From Magnetospirillum sp. (GTDB lineage: Bacteria; Pseudomonadota; Alphaproteobacteria; Rhodospirillales; Magnetospirillaceae), in the NCBI GenBank assembly GCA_024707145.1, contig JANQAI010000005.1, forward strand, positions 682,001 to 746,000: DNA of 64,000 nucleotides, read 5' to 3'. Under the pieces are notes generated by a model that was not told the DNA's origin, did not search any database, and was given only the letters and a program-made list of their open reading frames with translations. Below are positions 17,654 through 28,588 of the stretch, in pieces (within the stretch, counting starts at the first letter, position 1; each line of letters opens with the position of its first letter). The position numbers were made by a program, and so were the translations under genes.

Positions 17654-18531
17654 GTGCGGAAGGTCCCCGGAGCAGGTTCGGTGGTGGAGAGGGGCTGACC
17701 GGGGAACAGCCGGTTCAGCGAGACTTCTTCCGAGGCGATGGCCACCAGGCTGTCGTCCTCGTACATGACCATGGGCTTGGCGGCCAGGCGGTCCTTGGCG
17801 AAGCCGATGCCGTCCTTGGTGGAGACCAGGAACGAGAAGGTGCCGTCGAGATCGTCCACCGACTGCTCCAGCGCCTTCTCCAGCGCGATGCCCTGGGCCA
17901 TCTTGTCGGCGATGTAGACGGCAATCAGCTCGGAATCGTTGTCGGTGCGGAACTCGAAGCCGCGCGCCTCCAGCCGGCGGCGCATCTTCCAGTAATTGGT
18001 GATCTGGCCGTTGTGGACGATGGCCACGTCGGCGAAGCCGGTGGCCCAGAACGGGTGGGCCGCCTCGGGCTTCACGTCGGATTCGGTGGCCAGGCGCACG
18101 TGGCCCAGGCCGTGGCTGCCCTGGATGCCGGCGATGCCGTAGATGCCGTCCAAGTCCTTCGAGGTGCCGACGTCCTTGATGATGTCCAGCGACGAACCGA
18201 TGGAGACCAGCTTGGCGGCGTGCTCCATGGCATAGGCGAAGGGGCGGATCTCGCCGCTGTAGGATACCTCCGCCACGAAGGTGGAGCCCTCGCGGCGCTC
18301 GGCCTGGATGGCGGCGCCAAAGTCGGCCAGCGCCTTGCGGATGCGCTCGACGGCGCCGTCATCGTCCACCAGGAAGCGCAGGCGCAGGCCGGCCACCTCG
18401 TTTTCATACAAGGCGAAGCCGGTGGAATCGGGGCCGCGGTGCTGGCAGCCGTCCATCATGTCGGCCAGCGCGCGGCCGAGCACCTGGTTGGTGGCCGGCT
18501 TCTTGAAGAGAATTCCTGCGATTCCGCACAT
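17635..18531 (-). CDS. mgsA: Class II glutamine amidotransferase, N-methylglutamate synthase subunit A-like
   Basis: 298 residues of an Ntn-type glutamine amidotransferase. Cys2 (MCGIAGIL) becomes the N-terminal nucleophile; the HRGPDSTGF, HVRLATES and HNGQITNYW motifs are present. There is no synthetase domain, so it is a free amidotransferase subunit like GlxB/MgsA. AAGGAG is well placed before the ATG at 18531. It is the first gene of a minus-strand unit with mgsBC and the GltD-like gene, and is divergent from gmaS. Together with those genes it should act on gamma-glutamylmethylamide, releasing methylamine into the synthase tunnel. By sequence alone it could equally serve ammonia transfer. 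Confidence 0.82.
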   Translation of the reverse strand: MCGIAGILFKKPATNQVLGRALADMMDGCQHRGPDSTGFALYENEVAGLRLRFLVDDDGAVERIRKALADFGAAIQAERREGSTFVAEVSYSGEIRPFAYAMEHAAKLVSIGSSLDIIKDVGTSKDLDGIYGIAGIQGSHGLGHVRLATESDVKPEAAHPFWATGFADVAIVHNGQITNYWKMRRRLEARGFEFRTDNDSELIAVYIADKMAQGIALEKALEQSVDDLDGTFSFLVSTKDGIGFAKDRLAAKPMVMYEDDSLVAIASEEVSLNRLFPGQPLSTTEPAPGTFRTWSRSI

Positions 18532-18847
18532 GAATGCGTCTCCTTCGTGCGATGGCTGACCCTAGCAAGGGGCGGAGAACCCGGTCAACGGTTTTGTGCA
18601 AAAATGTTTCCTTATGGGAAATGGCATGCATGGGAGTCTGTGCAATGGCAATGGCTCCGCTCGTCCCTAAAGGCGCGGATTCCCTCACCTTTCGTGGTGC
18701 TCGTGCTGCTCCGAAAGCATCCTCAGCGGAAAAAATCTTTCTTCACAGTTGAATTCGCTGAAGGGATGGCCTAGGGTGATTTTGCCAATTTTGGTGGCTA
18801 TTGCCGCCGATGCCTATTTTGCGGGCAGATATAGCAGGGGACATCCG
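18532..18847. other. Divergent regulatory region between mgsA and gmaS
   Basis: This 316-bp gene-free stretch must hold both promoters. For mgsA I see a sigma-70-like pair at 18559-18588 (listed separately). A short TTTTG-TG-CAAAA inverted motif lies at 18592-18603, just upstream of that -35. For gmaS no convincing -35/-10 or -24/-12 pair was found; the segment 18770-18840 is AT-richer than its surroundings. An AGGGG ribosome-binding site stands at 18836-18840. Confidence 0.5.
18559..18588 (-). promoter_or_regulatory. Possible sigma-70 promoter of the mgs operon
   Basis: Read on the minus strand, TTGACC (18588-18583), an 18-nt spacer and TAGGGT (18564-18559) lie 28 nt upstream of the mgsA start. 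The -10 is a poor match, so this is tentative. Confidence 0.3.
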
Positions 18848-20149
18848 ATGGCTCACGACCTCGCCGAGATCGCCAAGGAACGCGGCATCCAGTATTTCCT
18901 GATTTCGTATGTGGACCTGTTCGGCGTGCTGCGGGCCAAGCTGGTGCCGGCCTCCGCCATCAAGGGCATGCAGAAGAACGGCGCCGGTTTCGCCGGTTTC
19001 GCCACCCATCTCGACCAGACCCCGGCCCATCCCGACACCCTGGCGGTGCCCGATCCCGACAGCCTGATCCAGCTGCCGTGGAAGCGCGAGGTGGGATGGC
19101 TGGCCTCGGACGTTTATTGTGGCGGCGAGCTGGTGGCCGACGCGCCCCGCAACCTGCTCAAGAAGCAGATCGCCAAGGCCAAGGCCCGCAACCTGCAAAT
19201 GAAGACCGGCGTCGAGTGCGAGTTCTTCCTGCTGGCGCGCGACGGCAAGTCGGTGGCCGACGTCTACGACGACTATCCCAAGCCCTGTTACGACCAACTG
19301 GCCCTGATGCGGCAATACGACCTCATCAAGGAGCTGTGCGACTACATGCTGGAGATGGGCTGGGGCCCGTACCAGAACGACCACGAGGACGCCAACGGCC
19401 AGTTCGAGATGAACTGGGAATACGACGACGTGCTGAAGACCGCCGACCGCCACGTCTTCTTCAAGTACATGACCAAGACGCTGGCCGAGAAATACGGCAT
19501 GCGCGCCACCTTCATGCCCAAGCCGTTCAACACCCTGACCGGCAACGGCTGCCACATGCATGTCAGCCTGTGGGACGGCGAGCGCAATGTGTTCGAGGAC
19601 GAGGCCGGCGAGCTGGGCATGAGCAAGCTGGCCTATTCCTTCCTGGGCGGCGTCATGCATTCGGCGGCCGACCTGTGCGCCATCTTCAATCCCACGGTGA
19701 ACAGCTTCAAGCGCATCAACGCGCCCATCACCGCCTCGGGCGCCACCTGGTCGCCCAATTCCATCACCTATACCGGCAACAACCGCACCCACATGGTGCG
19801 CATCCCCGAAGCCAACCGCTTCGAGTTCCGCCTGATGGACGGCGCCACCAATCCGTATCTGTCGCCGGCGGCGCTGCTGATGGCCGGCCTGGACGGCATC
19901 GACAACGACCGCGACCCCGGCGAGCGGCTGGACATCAACATGTACACCGACGGCCACACGCTGAAGAACGTGCGCAAGCTGCCGCTGAATCTGCTGGACG
20001 CGCTGCGCCTGCTGGAGAGCTCCGAAGTGGTCCGCGCCGGCTTCGGCGACGGTTTCGTCAACAGCTACATCAAGCTGAAGATGGCCGAGTGGAACTCGTT
20101 CATGAGCCACGCCAGCGCCTGGGAGCGCCTGCACAACCTGGACTGCTAA
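18848..20149 (+). CDS. gmaS: Gamma-glutamylmethylamide synthetase (type III glutamine synthetase family)
   Basis: 433 residues of the GlnT/GmaS branch of glutamine synthetases. Seen: VECEFFL with the metal-binding glutamates, the GNGCHMHVSLWDG histidine motif, and the ATP-binding and glutamate-binding segments NSFKRINAP and NRFEFRLMDGATNPY. The start at 18848 (MAHDLAEIAKERG) has AGGGG 7 nt upstream; the frame is open about 100 nt further upstream but is not family-like. GmaS joins methylamine to the gamma-carboxyl of glutamate at the cost of ATP, the entry step of the N-methylglutamate pathway. Adjacency to mgs genes, purU and folD supports GmaS over the GlnT annotation used in rhizobia, but specificity is an inference. 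Confidence 0.85.
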   Translation: MAHDLAEIAKERGIQYFLISYVDLFGVLRAKLVPASAIKGMQKNGAGFAGFATHLDQTPAHPDTLAVPDPDSLIQLPWKREVGWLASDVYCGGELVADAPRNLLKKQIAKAKARNLQMKTGVECEFFLLARDGKSVADVYDDYPKPCYDQLALMRQYDLIKELCDYMLEMGWGPYQNDHEDANGQFEMNWEYDDVLKTADRHVFFKYMTKTLAEKYGMRATFMPKPFNTLTGNGCHMHVSLWDGERNVFEDEAGELGMSKLAYSFLGGVMHSAADLCAIFNPTVNSFKRINAPITASGATWSPNSITYTGNNRTHMVRIPEANRFEFRLMDGATNPYLSPAALLMAGLDGIDNDRDPGERLDINMYTDGHTLKNVRKLPLNLLDALRLLESSEVVRAGFGDGFVNSYIKLKMAEWNSFMSHASAWERLHNLDC

Positions 20150-20159
20150 CCAAGATGGC

Positions 20160-20255
20160 CGTCATGCGCGGGCGCGGCCCGCGCATCCACGTGGCGCCGT
20201 CCGGCACCGCGCCTACGGTTGCGCGTGGCTGGCCGGGTCGGGTCCGGCCGTGACG
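20160..20255. repeat. 96-bp double-hairpin intergenic repeat, copy C
   Basis: Starts CGTCATGCGCGGGCGCGGCC and ends GTCCGGCCGTGACG, with the same two-hairpin layout as copies A and B. It lies between the co-directional gmaS and purU, so it sits inside a likely operon rather than at its end. Confidence 0.75.
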
Positions 20256-20277
20256 ACGTAGAGAGAAGTGAACCAGC

Positions 20278-21144
20278 ATGACCACCACCGCCAAACATTT
20301 CGTGCTGACCATCAGCTGCCCCGACACCGTCGGCATCGTCGCCGCCGTGGCCGGCTTCCTGTCGGGCCATAACCTGTTCATCACCGAATCCGAGCATTTC
20401 GGTGACGTCATCACCGGCCGCTTCTTCATGCGCACGGTGTTCCAGGACCATCCCGGCATGCCCGGCCCGGACGAGTTGCGCACCGCCTTCGCCCCGGTGG
20501 CCGAGCGCTTCCAGATGGAGTGGCAGTTGCATGATTCGGCGCGCAAGCCGCGCGTGCTGCTGCTGGTGTCCAAGTTCGACCACTGCCTGAACGACCTGCT
20601 GTATCGCTACCGCACCGGCACGCTGCCGGTGGAGATCCCGGCGGTGGTGTCCAACCATCCCGACCTGCAGCGGGTGGTGGAATGGCACGGCATCCCCTAT
20701 CACCACCTGGCCGTCACCAAGGAAACCAAGGCCGCCCAGGAAGCCGCCATCCTGGAGATGGTGGACCGCCTGCACATCGACTTGGTGGTGCTGGCCCGCT
20801 ACATGCAGGTGCTGAGCCCGGAAATGTGCAAGGCGCTGTCGTGGCGCTGCATCAACATCCATCACTCGTTCCTGCCCAGCTTCAAGGGCGCCAAGCCCTA
20901 TCACCAGGCGCACGCGCGCGGCGTCAAGATCATCGGCGCCACCGCCCATTACGTCACCACCGATTTGGACGAGGGTCCCATCATCGAGCAGGCGGTGGAA
21001 CGGGTGGATCACACCCATACGCCCGACGATCTGGTGGCCATCGGCCGCGACATCGAGAACGTGGTGCTGGCCCGCGCCCTGCAATATCACGTGGAGCACC
21101 GGGTGCTGCCCAACGGCTCCAAGACAGTGGTGTTCCGGCGATGA
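20278..21144 (+). CDS. purU: Formyltetrahydrofolate deformylase
   Basis: 288 residues. An N-terminal ACT domain (about 1-90, [21 protein letters not shown]) is followed by a formyltransferase-like catalytic domain. The catalytic [19 protein letters not shown] motif is near residues 193-211 and the DEGPII aspartate near 235. PurU hydrolyses 10-formyl-tetrahydrofolate to formate and tetrahydrofolate. Here it follows gmaS after a 97-bp-type repeat and overlaps folD by 4 nt. This suits disposal of the C1 unit from N-methylglutamate oxidation as formate with regeneration of free tetrahydrofolate. In methylotrophs PurU paralogues often play exactly this role. Confidence 0.92.
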   Translation: MTTTAKHFVLTISCPDTVGIVAAVAGFLSGHNLFITESEHFGDVITGRFFMRTVFQDHPGMPGPDELRTAFAPVAERFQMEWQLHDSARKPRVLLLVSKFDHCLNDLLYRYRTGTLPVEIPAVVSNHPDLQRVVEWHGIPYHHLAVTKETKAAQEAAILEMVDRLHIDLVVLARYMQVLSPEMCKALSWRCINIHHSFLPSFKGAKPYHQAHARGVKIIGATAHYVTTDLDEGPIIEQAVERVDHTHTPDDLVAIGRDIENVVLARALQYHVEHRVLPNGSKTVVFRR

Positions 21145-22019
21145 GTGCCCGCCTTATCGACGGCAAGGCCTTCGCCGCTGGGCTGCGCCGGCGCGTGGCC
21201 GAAGGCGTGGCGGCGTTCAAGGCGGAAACCGGACTCACCCCCGGCCTTGCCGTGGTGCTGGTGGGCGAGGACCAGGCCAGCCAGATCTACGTGCGCAACA
21301 AGGGACGCGAGACGGTGGCCGCCGGCATGGCGTCGTTCGAGCACCGCCTGTCGGCCGGGACCACCCAGGCCGAGCTGCTGGCCCTGGTGGCGCAGCTGAA
21401 CGCCGATCCCGCCGTGCACGGCATCCTGGTGCAGCTACCGCTGCCCAGGCACATCGACGAGGCCGCCGTGCTGGCCGCCATCGATCCCCGCAAGGACGTG
21501 GACGGCTTCCACGTCACCAATGCCGGCCTGCTGGCCACCGGCGGCAAGGGCCTGGTGCCGTGCACGCCGTTGGGCTGCCTGATGCTGCTGGAAGACACGC
21601 TGGGCGACCTGTCGGGGCTGGAGGCGGTGGTGATCGGCCGCTCCAATATCGTCGGCAAGCCCATGGCGCAATTGCTGCTGGGCAAGAGCTGCACCGTCAC
21701 CATCGCCCATTCCAGGACGCGCGACCTGCCGGGCGTGGTGCGCCGCGCCGACATCGTGGTGGCGGCGGTGGGTCGGCCCGAGATGGTGCGCGGCGACTGG
21801 ATCAAGCCGGGCGCCACGGTCATCGACGTGGGCATCAACCGGGTGCCGGCCGAAGGCGGCAAGACCCGGCTGGTGGGCGACGTGGCCTTCGACGAAGCAA
21901 TGCGGGTGGCCGGCGCCGTCACCCCGGTTCCCGGCGGCGTCGGCCCCATGACCATCGCCTGCCTGCTGGCCAATACCCTGTCGGCGGCCAGGGCGTTGGC
22001 CGGCGGCACAATTTTTTAA
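21141..22019 (+). CDS. folD: Bifunctional methylene-tetrahydrofolate dehydrogenase / methenyl-tetrahydrofolate cyclohydrolase
   Basis: 292 residues. Seen: the [14 protein letters not shown] segment holding the catalytic lysine, [10 protein letters not shown], the DVDGFH substrate motif, the NADP-binding [11 protein letters not shown], and the C-terminal [10 protein letters not shown]. The ATG overlaps the purU stop (ATGA), so the two are translationally coupled. FolD converts methylene-tetrahydrofolate, the product of MgdABCD, into 10-formyl-tetrahydrofolate, the substrate of PurU. The order gmaS-purU-folD therefore supplies the first and last steps of the pathway from one transcription unit. 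Length and motifs are normal. Confidence 0.95.
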   Translation: MSARLIDGKAFAAGLRRRVAEGVAAFKAETGLTPGLAVVLVGEDQASQIYVRNKGRETVAAGMASFEHRLSAGTTQAELLALVAQLNADPAVHGILVQLPLPRHIDEAAVLAAIDPRKDVDGFHVTNAGLLATGGKGLVPCTPLGCLMLLEDTLGDLSGLEAVVIGRSNIVGKPMAQLLLGKSCTVTIAHSRTRDLPGVVRRADIVVAAVGRPEMVRGDWIKPGATVIDVGINRVPAEGGKTRLVGDVAFDEAMRVAGAVTPVPGGVGPMTIACLLANTLSAARALAGGTIF

Positions 22020-22037
22020 CGAATACGGGTCGAAACG

Positions 22038-22061
22038 TATAATCCCCCGGTTTCTGGGGGA
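22038..22061 (+). promoter_or_regulatory. Consensus -10 element and small hairpin before the gene at 22070
   Basis: A perfect TATAAT stands at 22038-22043. The best -35 is only a T-rich stretch near 22012-22018. Immediately downstream TCCCCC (22043-22048) pairs with GGGGGA (22056-22061), which partly covers the ribosome-binding site of the next gene. A second reading is that the hairpin ends folD transcription, but no T-run follows. Confidence 0.35.
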
Positions 22062-22069
22062 CATGATCC

Positions 22070-22446
22070 ATGGGATCCTTGCACCACTTCGTGTGCGACG
22101 TCGAGAGCAACGGGCTGCTCGACGCCGTCGGTTCGGCCGACGAGGATCCGCCGCGCGCCTCCACCATCCTCAATGAGTTGGCGTTGAGTTGGCGGCGTGG
22201 CGAGTCCGACGGCTTCACGTCATCGGCGGGCTGGTCTGCGGCCTCTTGCGCCACCTGGAGAGCATGCGCCGGCCGGAGGTCACGCCGGAGCGGAAGGCCA
22301 ACTTCGCCCGCCACGCCCACTGGCAATTCCTCCACGAGCATCTGCCGGCCATCCGCGCGGCGGGCGCCGAAGCCGGCGGGGACGATGTGGCGCGCGACGT
22401 GGCGCTGCTGGAGGAGATGATCGAACGGCGGCTGTGCGCGGCGTGA
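22070..22446 (+). CDS. Small hypothetical protein, frameshifted
   Basis: Two frames join into one about 125-residue protein. The N-terminal part MGSLHHFVCDVESNG...SWRRGESDGF and the C-terminal part HVIGGLVCGLLRHLESMRRPE...EMIERRLCAA fit together if one C is restored near 22218. The C-terminal half is helical with alternating charge and looks genuinely coding. No family recognised. GGGGGA before the ATG is the likely ribosome-binding site. It follows folD by 50 bp behind its own -10 element, so it may be independently expressed. Confidence 0.55.
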
Positions 22447-22708
22447 CTGCCTCGTCATCGGGTCATCCGGTTTCCCTGCCTTAGAATAGGCGGGTTCGGC
22501 GAACCTTTCTGGACTGGCTCAAAACTTCGGAACGTGGGAGGATCGCACCGGCGGCCGTTCAGGCCTTTTGGCCTATGGCTTGATCGTCGGCAGGGGCGGT
22601 GGTCCGGCGAAATCCCCGGATGCGCGACGGTGTTCCCTTTTTTCCTTCTACGACATATATATTATGCCTAATGGATGTATGTGATTGGGCGGCATGGTCG
22701 GCGGCGGG

Positions 22709-25144
22709 ATGAGCGAACCCCAGGTCAGCAGGATATCGTTGGAAAGCCGCGTCTTCGCCGGCAAGCTGGCCGTGCTGGTGCTGGTGATCAACGCCTTCGC
22801 CGTCATCCTGGCCGGCCTGGCGCTGCAGCACAGCCACGGCCTGCATGTGCAGCGGGCGGCCGCGGCCTCGCAGAACCTCGCCCATATCCTGGAAAAGCAC
22901 TTCGCCACCACCATCGAGGCCATCGACGACGCCTTGCTGGCCGTGGTGGACGAGGTGGAGCGTCAGAACGCCCAGGGGCGGCGGGACGGCGACGCCGTCC
23001 AGGCCGTCCTGGACCGCCGTTTGCGGCGCATGTCGGCGGCCCAGGGGTTGCGGGTCACAGATTCTATCGGGCACATCGTCCACAATGCCGGCGTCGCGGC
23101 CGACCGGTCCGGCTTCGTGGGTGACCGCGCCTATTTCCTGCAATCGCGCGACGATCCCCAAGCCGGATTGGTGATGTCGGCGCCCGTCTACGGCCGCCTC
23201 AACGGTACGTGGGTCGTCGTCTTCGCCCGCCGTCTGAACGATGCCCAGGGGCACTTTGCCGGCATCGTCTATGCCCCGGTGCCGGTGGACGAGTTTTCCG
23301 CAGCCATTTCCGCCCTCGATCTGGGGCCGCGCGGCGCCGTGGCGGTGCGCGACGCTTCCCTGGCGGTCATTGCCCGCTACCCGGCGACTTCCGGCGGCGG
23401 CACCGTGATCGGCAGCACAGCGGTATCGGACGAGATGCGCGAGGCGGTGGCCAGCCACCCCCAGGGCGGAACCTATACGGCGCACGCTGCGTTGGACGGC
23501 GTCGAGCGCACCCTGTCGTACCGCAAGATCGGCGACCGGCCGCTTTACGTGCTCGTCGGCCTAGCCACCGCCGACTACCTGGCGGATTGGCAGCGTGAAC
23601 TGTGGGTCAACCTGATCCTGCTGGGGCTGTTCCTGCCGCTGACCGCGGCGGCGGCGGCGTGGATTTTCCGCGCTTGGCGCGAGAAGGGGCGGGCGCTGGA
23701 GCGGGCGGGGGTGGTTTCGGCCCGCCTGCAGGCGGTGCTGACCAACACGCCCATCGGCCTCGTCATCGTCGACCAGCAGCGCTGTATCCGCGAAGCCAAC
23801 GGGGCGCTGGCCGACATGTTCGGCATCCATGGCGGGGCGCTGTGCGGCCAGTCGACCCAGGTGCTCTACGCCTCGGCCGAGGAATTCGCCGAGCTGGGCC
23901 GGCGCGCCTACCCGGTGGTCGAGCGCGGCGAGACCTTTAGCGACGTGGTGATGATGCGCCGCGCCAGCGGCGGCGAGTTCTGGTGCCGGCTGATCGGCGG
24001 CATGGTGGACCAGAGAGCCCCCGAGTTGGGATACGTCTGGATCTTCGAGGACATCACCGAGCAGCGCCGGGCCGAGGCCGACATCCGCCGCCTGCTCAGC
24101 TATCAGCAGGCGATCCTGGCCAACACGCCGGTGGGCATCGCCATCGTCGGCCTCGACCGCACTATCATGCATGCGAACGAGGCCTTCTGCCGCATCTACG
24201 GCCGCGACGGCGAGACCCTCACCGGTCGACCCGCCTCCATCCTCTATGCCGATCCGGCGCAGCACGAGGCGGTGGGGAACAGCGCCTATCCCGTCATCTG
24301 CGCTGGCGGCACCTTTTCCGGTGACGTGCTGATGAGCCGGCGCGACGGCTCGAAGATCTGGGTGCGGCTGGTGGCCCATCTGGTGGACGTGGATCAGCCC
24401 GAGCTGGGCGTGGCCTGGGCGGCCGAGGATATTTCCACCCTCAAGGAGCTGAACGAGAGCCTGCTGCGTTCCAACGCCGACCTGGAGCGTTTCGCCTATG
24501 TGGCCTCGCACGATCTGCGCCAGCCGCTGCGCATGATCAGCAGCTATATCGGCCTGATCCAGCGGCGGCTGGGTGGGGCGCTGGACGGCGAGATCCAGGA
24601 ATTCATGGGCTATGTGACCGACGGCGCCCAGCGCATGGACCGCATGATCGTCGATCTGCTGGACTATTCCCGCATCGCCCGCCGCGGCGGGGAAATCCAG
24701 CCGGTGGCCCTGGCCGATGCGGTGGCGCGGGCCCGTGACAGCCTGGCCCACGCCATCCTCGATGCCCGGGCGGAAATCGTCGTCGCCGGCGACCTGCCCG
24801 TGGTCAACGGCAGTGCCTCGGAACTGGAGCGGCTGTTCCAGAACCTCATCGGCAACGCGCTGAAGTTCCGCACGCCGGACGTGGCTCCCCATATCGAGAT
24901 CGGCTGCCGGGCCGGCGATGGCGAGTGGATCGTCTCGGTCCGCGACAACGGCATCGGCATCGATCCGGCCGATTTCGACCGCCTGTTCACCCTGTTCTCC
25001 CGCCTCGTCCCGCAGACCCGCTACGAGGGAACCGGCATCGGCCTGGCCGCCTGCCGCAAGATCGCCGAGCACCATGGCGGGCGCATCTGGGTGGACTCCG
25101 AGCCGGGCCGGGGCAGCACCTTCCACGTGGCGCTGGCCGCCTAG
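22709..25144 (+). CDS. Sensor histidine kinase with Cache and two PAS domains
   Basis: 811 residues. Membrane helix 1 is at about 14-38 and helix 2 at about 297-322, flanking a 260-residue periplasmic Cache-type sensor (GFVGDRAYFLQSRDD, then VVVFARRLND). Two PAS domains follow at about 340-455 and 465-590. The HisKA H-box is FAYVASHDLRQPLR with phosphorylatable His601, and the HATPase has N, G1 and G2 boxes (NLIGNALKF, DNGIGID, GTGIGLA). Starts at 22694 or 22685 are also possible. No response regulator is adjacent, so it is an orphan kinase; this kinase type often signals to a soluble regulator encoded elsewhere. It converges on the focA gene. Confidence 0.88.
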   Translation: MSEPQVSRISLESRVFAGKLAVLVLVINAFAVILAGLALQHSHGLHVQRAAAASQNLAHILEKHFATTIEAIDDALLAVVDEVERQNAQGRRDGDAVQAVLDRRLRRMSAAQGLRVTDSIGHIVHNAGVAADRSGFVGDRAYFLQSRDDPQAGLVMSAPVYGRLNGTWVVVFARRLNDAQGHFAGIVYAPVPVDEFSAAISALDLGPRGAVAVRDASLAVIARYPATSGGGTVIGSTAVSDEMREAVASHPQGGTYTAHAALDGVERTLSYRKIGDRPLYVLVGLATADYLADWQRELWVNLILLGLFLPLTAAAAAWIFRAWREKGRALERAGVVSARLQAVLTNTPIGLVIVDQQRCIREANGALADMFGIHGGALCGQSTQVLYASAEEFAELGRRAYPVVERGETFSDVVMMRRASGGEFWCRLIGGMVDQRAPELGYVWIFEDITEQRRAEADIRRLLSYQQAILANTPVGIAIVGLDRTIMHANEAFCRIYGRDGETLTGRPASILYADPAQHEAVGNSAYPVICAGGTFSGDVLMSRRDGSKIWVRLVAHLVDVDQPELGVAWAAEDISTLKELNESLLRSNADLERFAYVASHDLRQPLRMISSYIGLIQRRLGGALDGEIQEFMGYVTDGAQRMDRMIVDLLDYSRIARRGGEIQPVALADAVARARDSLAHAILDARAEIVVAGDLPVVNGSASELERLFQNLIGNALKFRTPDVAPHIEIGCRAGDGEWIVSVRDNGIGIDPADFDRLFTLFSRLVPQTRYEGTGIGLAACRKIAEHHGGRIWVDSEPGRGSTFHVALAA

Positions 25145-25186
25145 GGCGCAGGGCCCGCAGGCTGCTATTCGGCGGGGGCCTGCGCC
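25145..25186. terminator. Possible bidirectional terminator between the histidine kinase gene and focA
   Basis: GGCGCAGG-G-CCCGC (25145-25158) is nearly complementary to GCGGG-GGCCTGCGCC (25172-25186). It covers the 3' end of focA and lies 1 nt past the kinase stop. No long T-run, so moderate support. Confidence 0.4.
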
Positions 25187-26049
25187 TTGCCGGCGGGGAT
25201 GGGGTAGAGCCCGCCCAGGCCCTTGCGGTAGATGATCCAGTAGACCGCGCCCACCAGCACGGCGCCGCCGACGATGTTGCCCAGGGTGGCGAACAGCAGG
25301 TTGTGCAGCACCGAGGCGGCGGTCAGCGCAGACACGTCCAGGCCGGCGGGGACGTGGCCGGTGGCCTTGAGCAGCAGGGCCAGGGGCAGGTAGAACTGGT
25401 TGGCGACGCAGTGCTCGAAGCCGGCGGCGACGAAGGCCGAGACCGGCAGCACGATGGCGACGGTCTTGTCCACCACCGTGCGCCCGGCATAGGCCAGCCA
25501 CACCGCCAGGCAGACCAACACGTTGCACAGCACGCCCTTGGCGAAGATGGTCAGCGAGTCGGGTGTCACCTTGCCGACGGCGACCTTCAGCAGCGCGGCG
25601 CCGAAGCCGCCGTCGTTCAGGGTGTAGACGTGTGCCAGGTACAGCAGCGCCACCAGGCCCAACGCACCCACCAGGTTGCCCAGCCACACGGTGACCCAAT
25701 TGCGCAGCACCTGGCCGGCGGTGATCTGCCGGTTGGCCCAGGCCATGACGATCAGGTTGTTGCCGGTGAACAGCTCGGCCCCGCCCACCATCACCACCAG
25801 CAGGCCCAGCGAGAAGGCGACGCCGCCCAACATGCGCTGCAGGGCGAAGCCCAGGCCGGCATCGGACAGCATGATCAGAAAGTACATGGCGCCCAGGCCG
25901 ATGCTGCCGCCGGCGATGACGGACAGCATGAAGCTGGGCAGGAACGGCATGGTGGCCTTCTTGATCCCCAGCTTTTCCACGTTCGCCTGGATCTGGGCGG
26001 GGGCGTAGCAGTCCAGTCCGAAAATCTCGGTCTTGGGGGCGTCAGCCAT
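25165..26049 (-). CDS. focA: Formate/nitrite transporter family channel
   Basis: 294 residues with six predicted membrane helices. FNT family signatures are seen: GGAELFTGNNL (near 92-102) and the second half-repeat GFEHCVANQFYLPLALL holding the conserved pore histidine. GAGGAG stands before the ATG at 26049. It is the last gene of the minus-strand fermentation unit with pflB, pflA, ackA and pta. Formate export, with re-import at low pH, is therefore more likely than nitrite transport. Its partner enzyme, pyruvate formate-lyase, is encoded 4.6 kb upstream in the same direction. Confidence 0.88.
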   Translation of the reverse strand: MADAPKTEIFGLDCYAPAQIQANVEKLGIKKATMPFLPSFMLSVIAGGSIGLGAMYFLIMLSDAGLGFALQRMLGGVAFSLGLLVVMVGGAELFTGNNLIVMAWANRQITAGQVLRNWVTVWLGNLVGALGLVALLYLAHVYTLNDGGFGAALLKVAVGKVTPDSLTIFAKGVLCNVLVCLAVWLAYAGRTVVDKTVAIVLPVSAFVAAGFEHCVANQFYLPLALLLKATGHVPAGLDVSALTAASVLHNLLFATLGNIVGGAVLVGAVYWIIYRKGLGGLYPIPAGKAQAPAE

Positions 26050-26109
26050 GGCGGCTCTCCTCGGCAGGACGGCGCGGCGGCGCAATCGCCGCCGCCGCCA
26101 CTGGAAAAT

Positions 26110-26361
26110 TCACGGCGAGGCCACGGCGCCGCATTCCATGCCCGCCAGGACACCCTCGCCATGGGGGTGCAGGCGGTTGACCTCGTTGAACGCGCGCAGT
26201 CGGGGGGCGCTGACATGGGTCAGCCGCCGCGCGGCTTCGCTGGCCAGCTCGGTGGCGGCCTGGCGCGCATCGGCGGGGGCGCCGTCGGGGAAGGCCACGG
26301 CGATGCGCAGGGTTACGGGGACCTCGACCACGACGGTCTGGTTGGCAGAAGAGGCAGTCAT
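26110..26361 (-). CDS. Small hypothetical protein in the fermentation operon
   Basis: 83 residues, unrecognised. The AGGAG ribosome-binding site stands 9-13 nt before the ATG at 26361, and codon use matches the neighbours. The sequence begins with a beta-strand stretch (VVVEVPVTLRIAVAFPDG) followed by a helix rich in Ala (ARQAATELASEAARRL). It has one Cys and several His near the end. It is placed between pta and focA in the same direction, 60 bp from focA. A small regulatory or adaptor protein is possible but nothing in the sequence proves it. Confidence 0.6.
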   Translation of the reverse strand: MTASSANQTVVVEVPVTLRIAVAFPDGAPADARQAATELASEAARRLTHVSAPRLRAFNEVNRLHPHGEGVLAGMECGAVASP

Positions 26362-26383
26362 GACATTTTTCTCCTGAGAAGAT

Positions 26384-26452
26384 CCCGGCCGCCGCCCCTC
26401 GGAGCTGGGGGATGGATGGCGGCGGCCGGGCGATCGCCACTTTGGGTGGCGA
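26384..26452 (-). promoter_or_regulatory. Two intercistronic hairpins between pta and the small gene
   Basis: A 13-bp perfect stem CCCGGCCGCCGCC (26384-26396) with GGCGGCGGCCGGG (26418-26430), and next to it an 8-bp stem ATCGCCAC (26432-26439) with GTGGCGAT (26445-26452). They start 20 nt after the pta stop. There is no T-run, so mRNA processing or stability is more likely than termination. Confidence 0.5.
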
Positions 26453-26472
26453 TGGGGGTGGGGCCGCGCCGG

Positions 26473-28587
<2,115 letters not shown>

Positions 28588-28588
28588 G

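Noticed and set aside
18592..18603. TTTTG-TG-CAAAA inverted motif between mgsA and gmaS
   Set aside because: Five-base arms are too short to claim an operator; mentioned only as a place to look.
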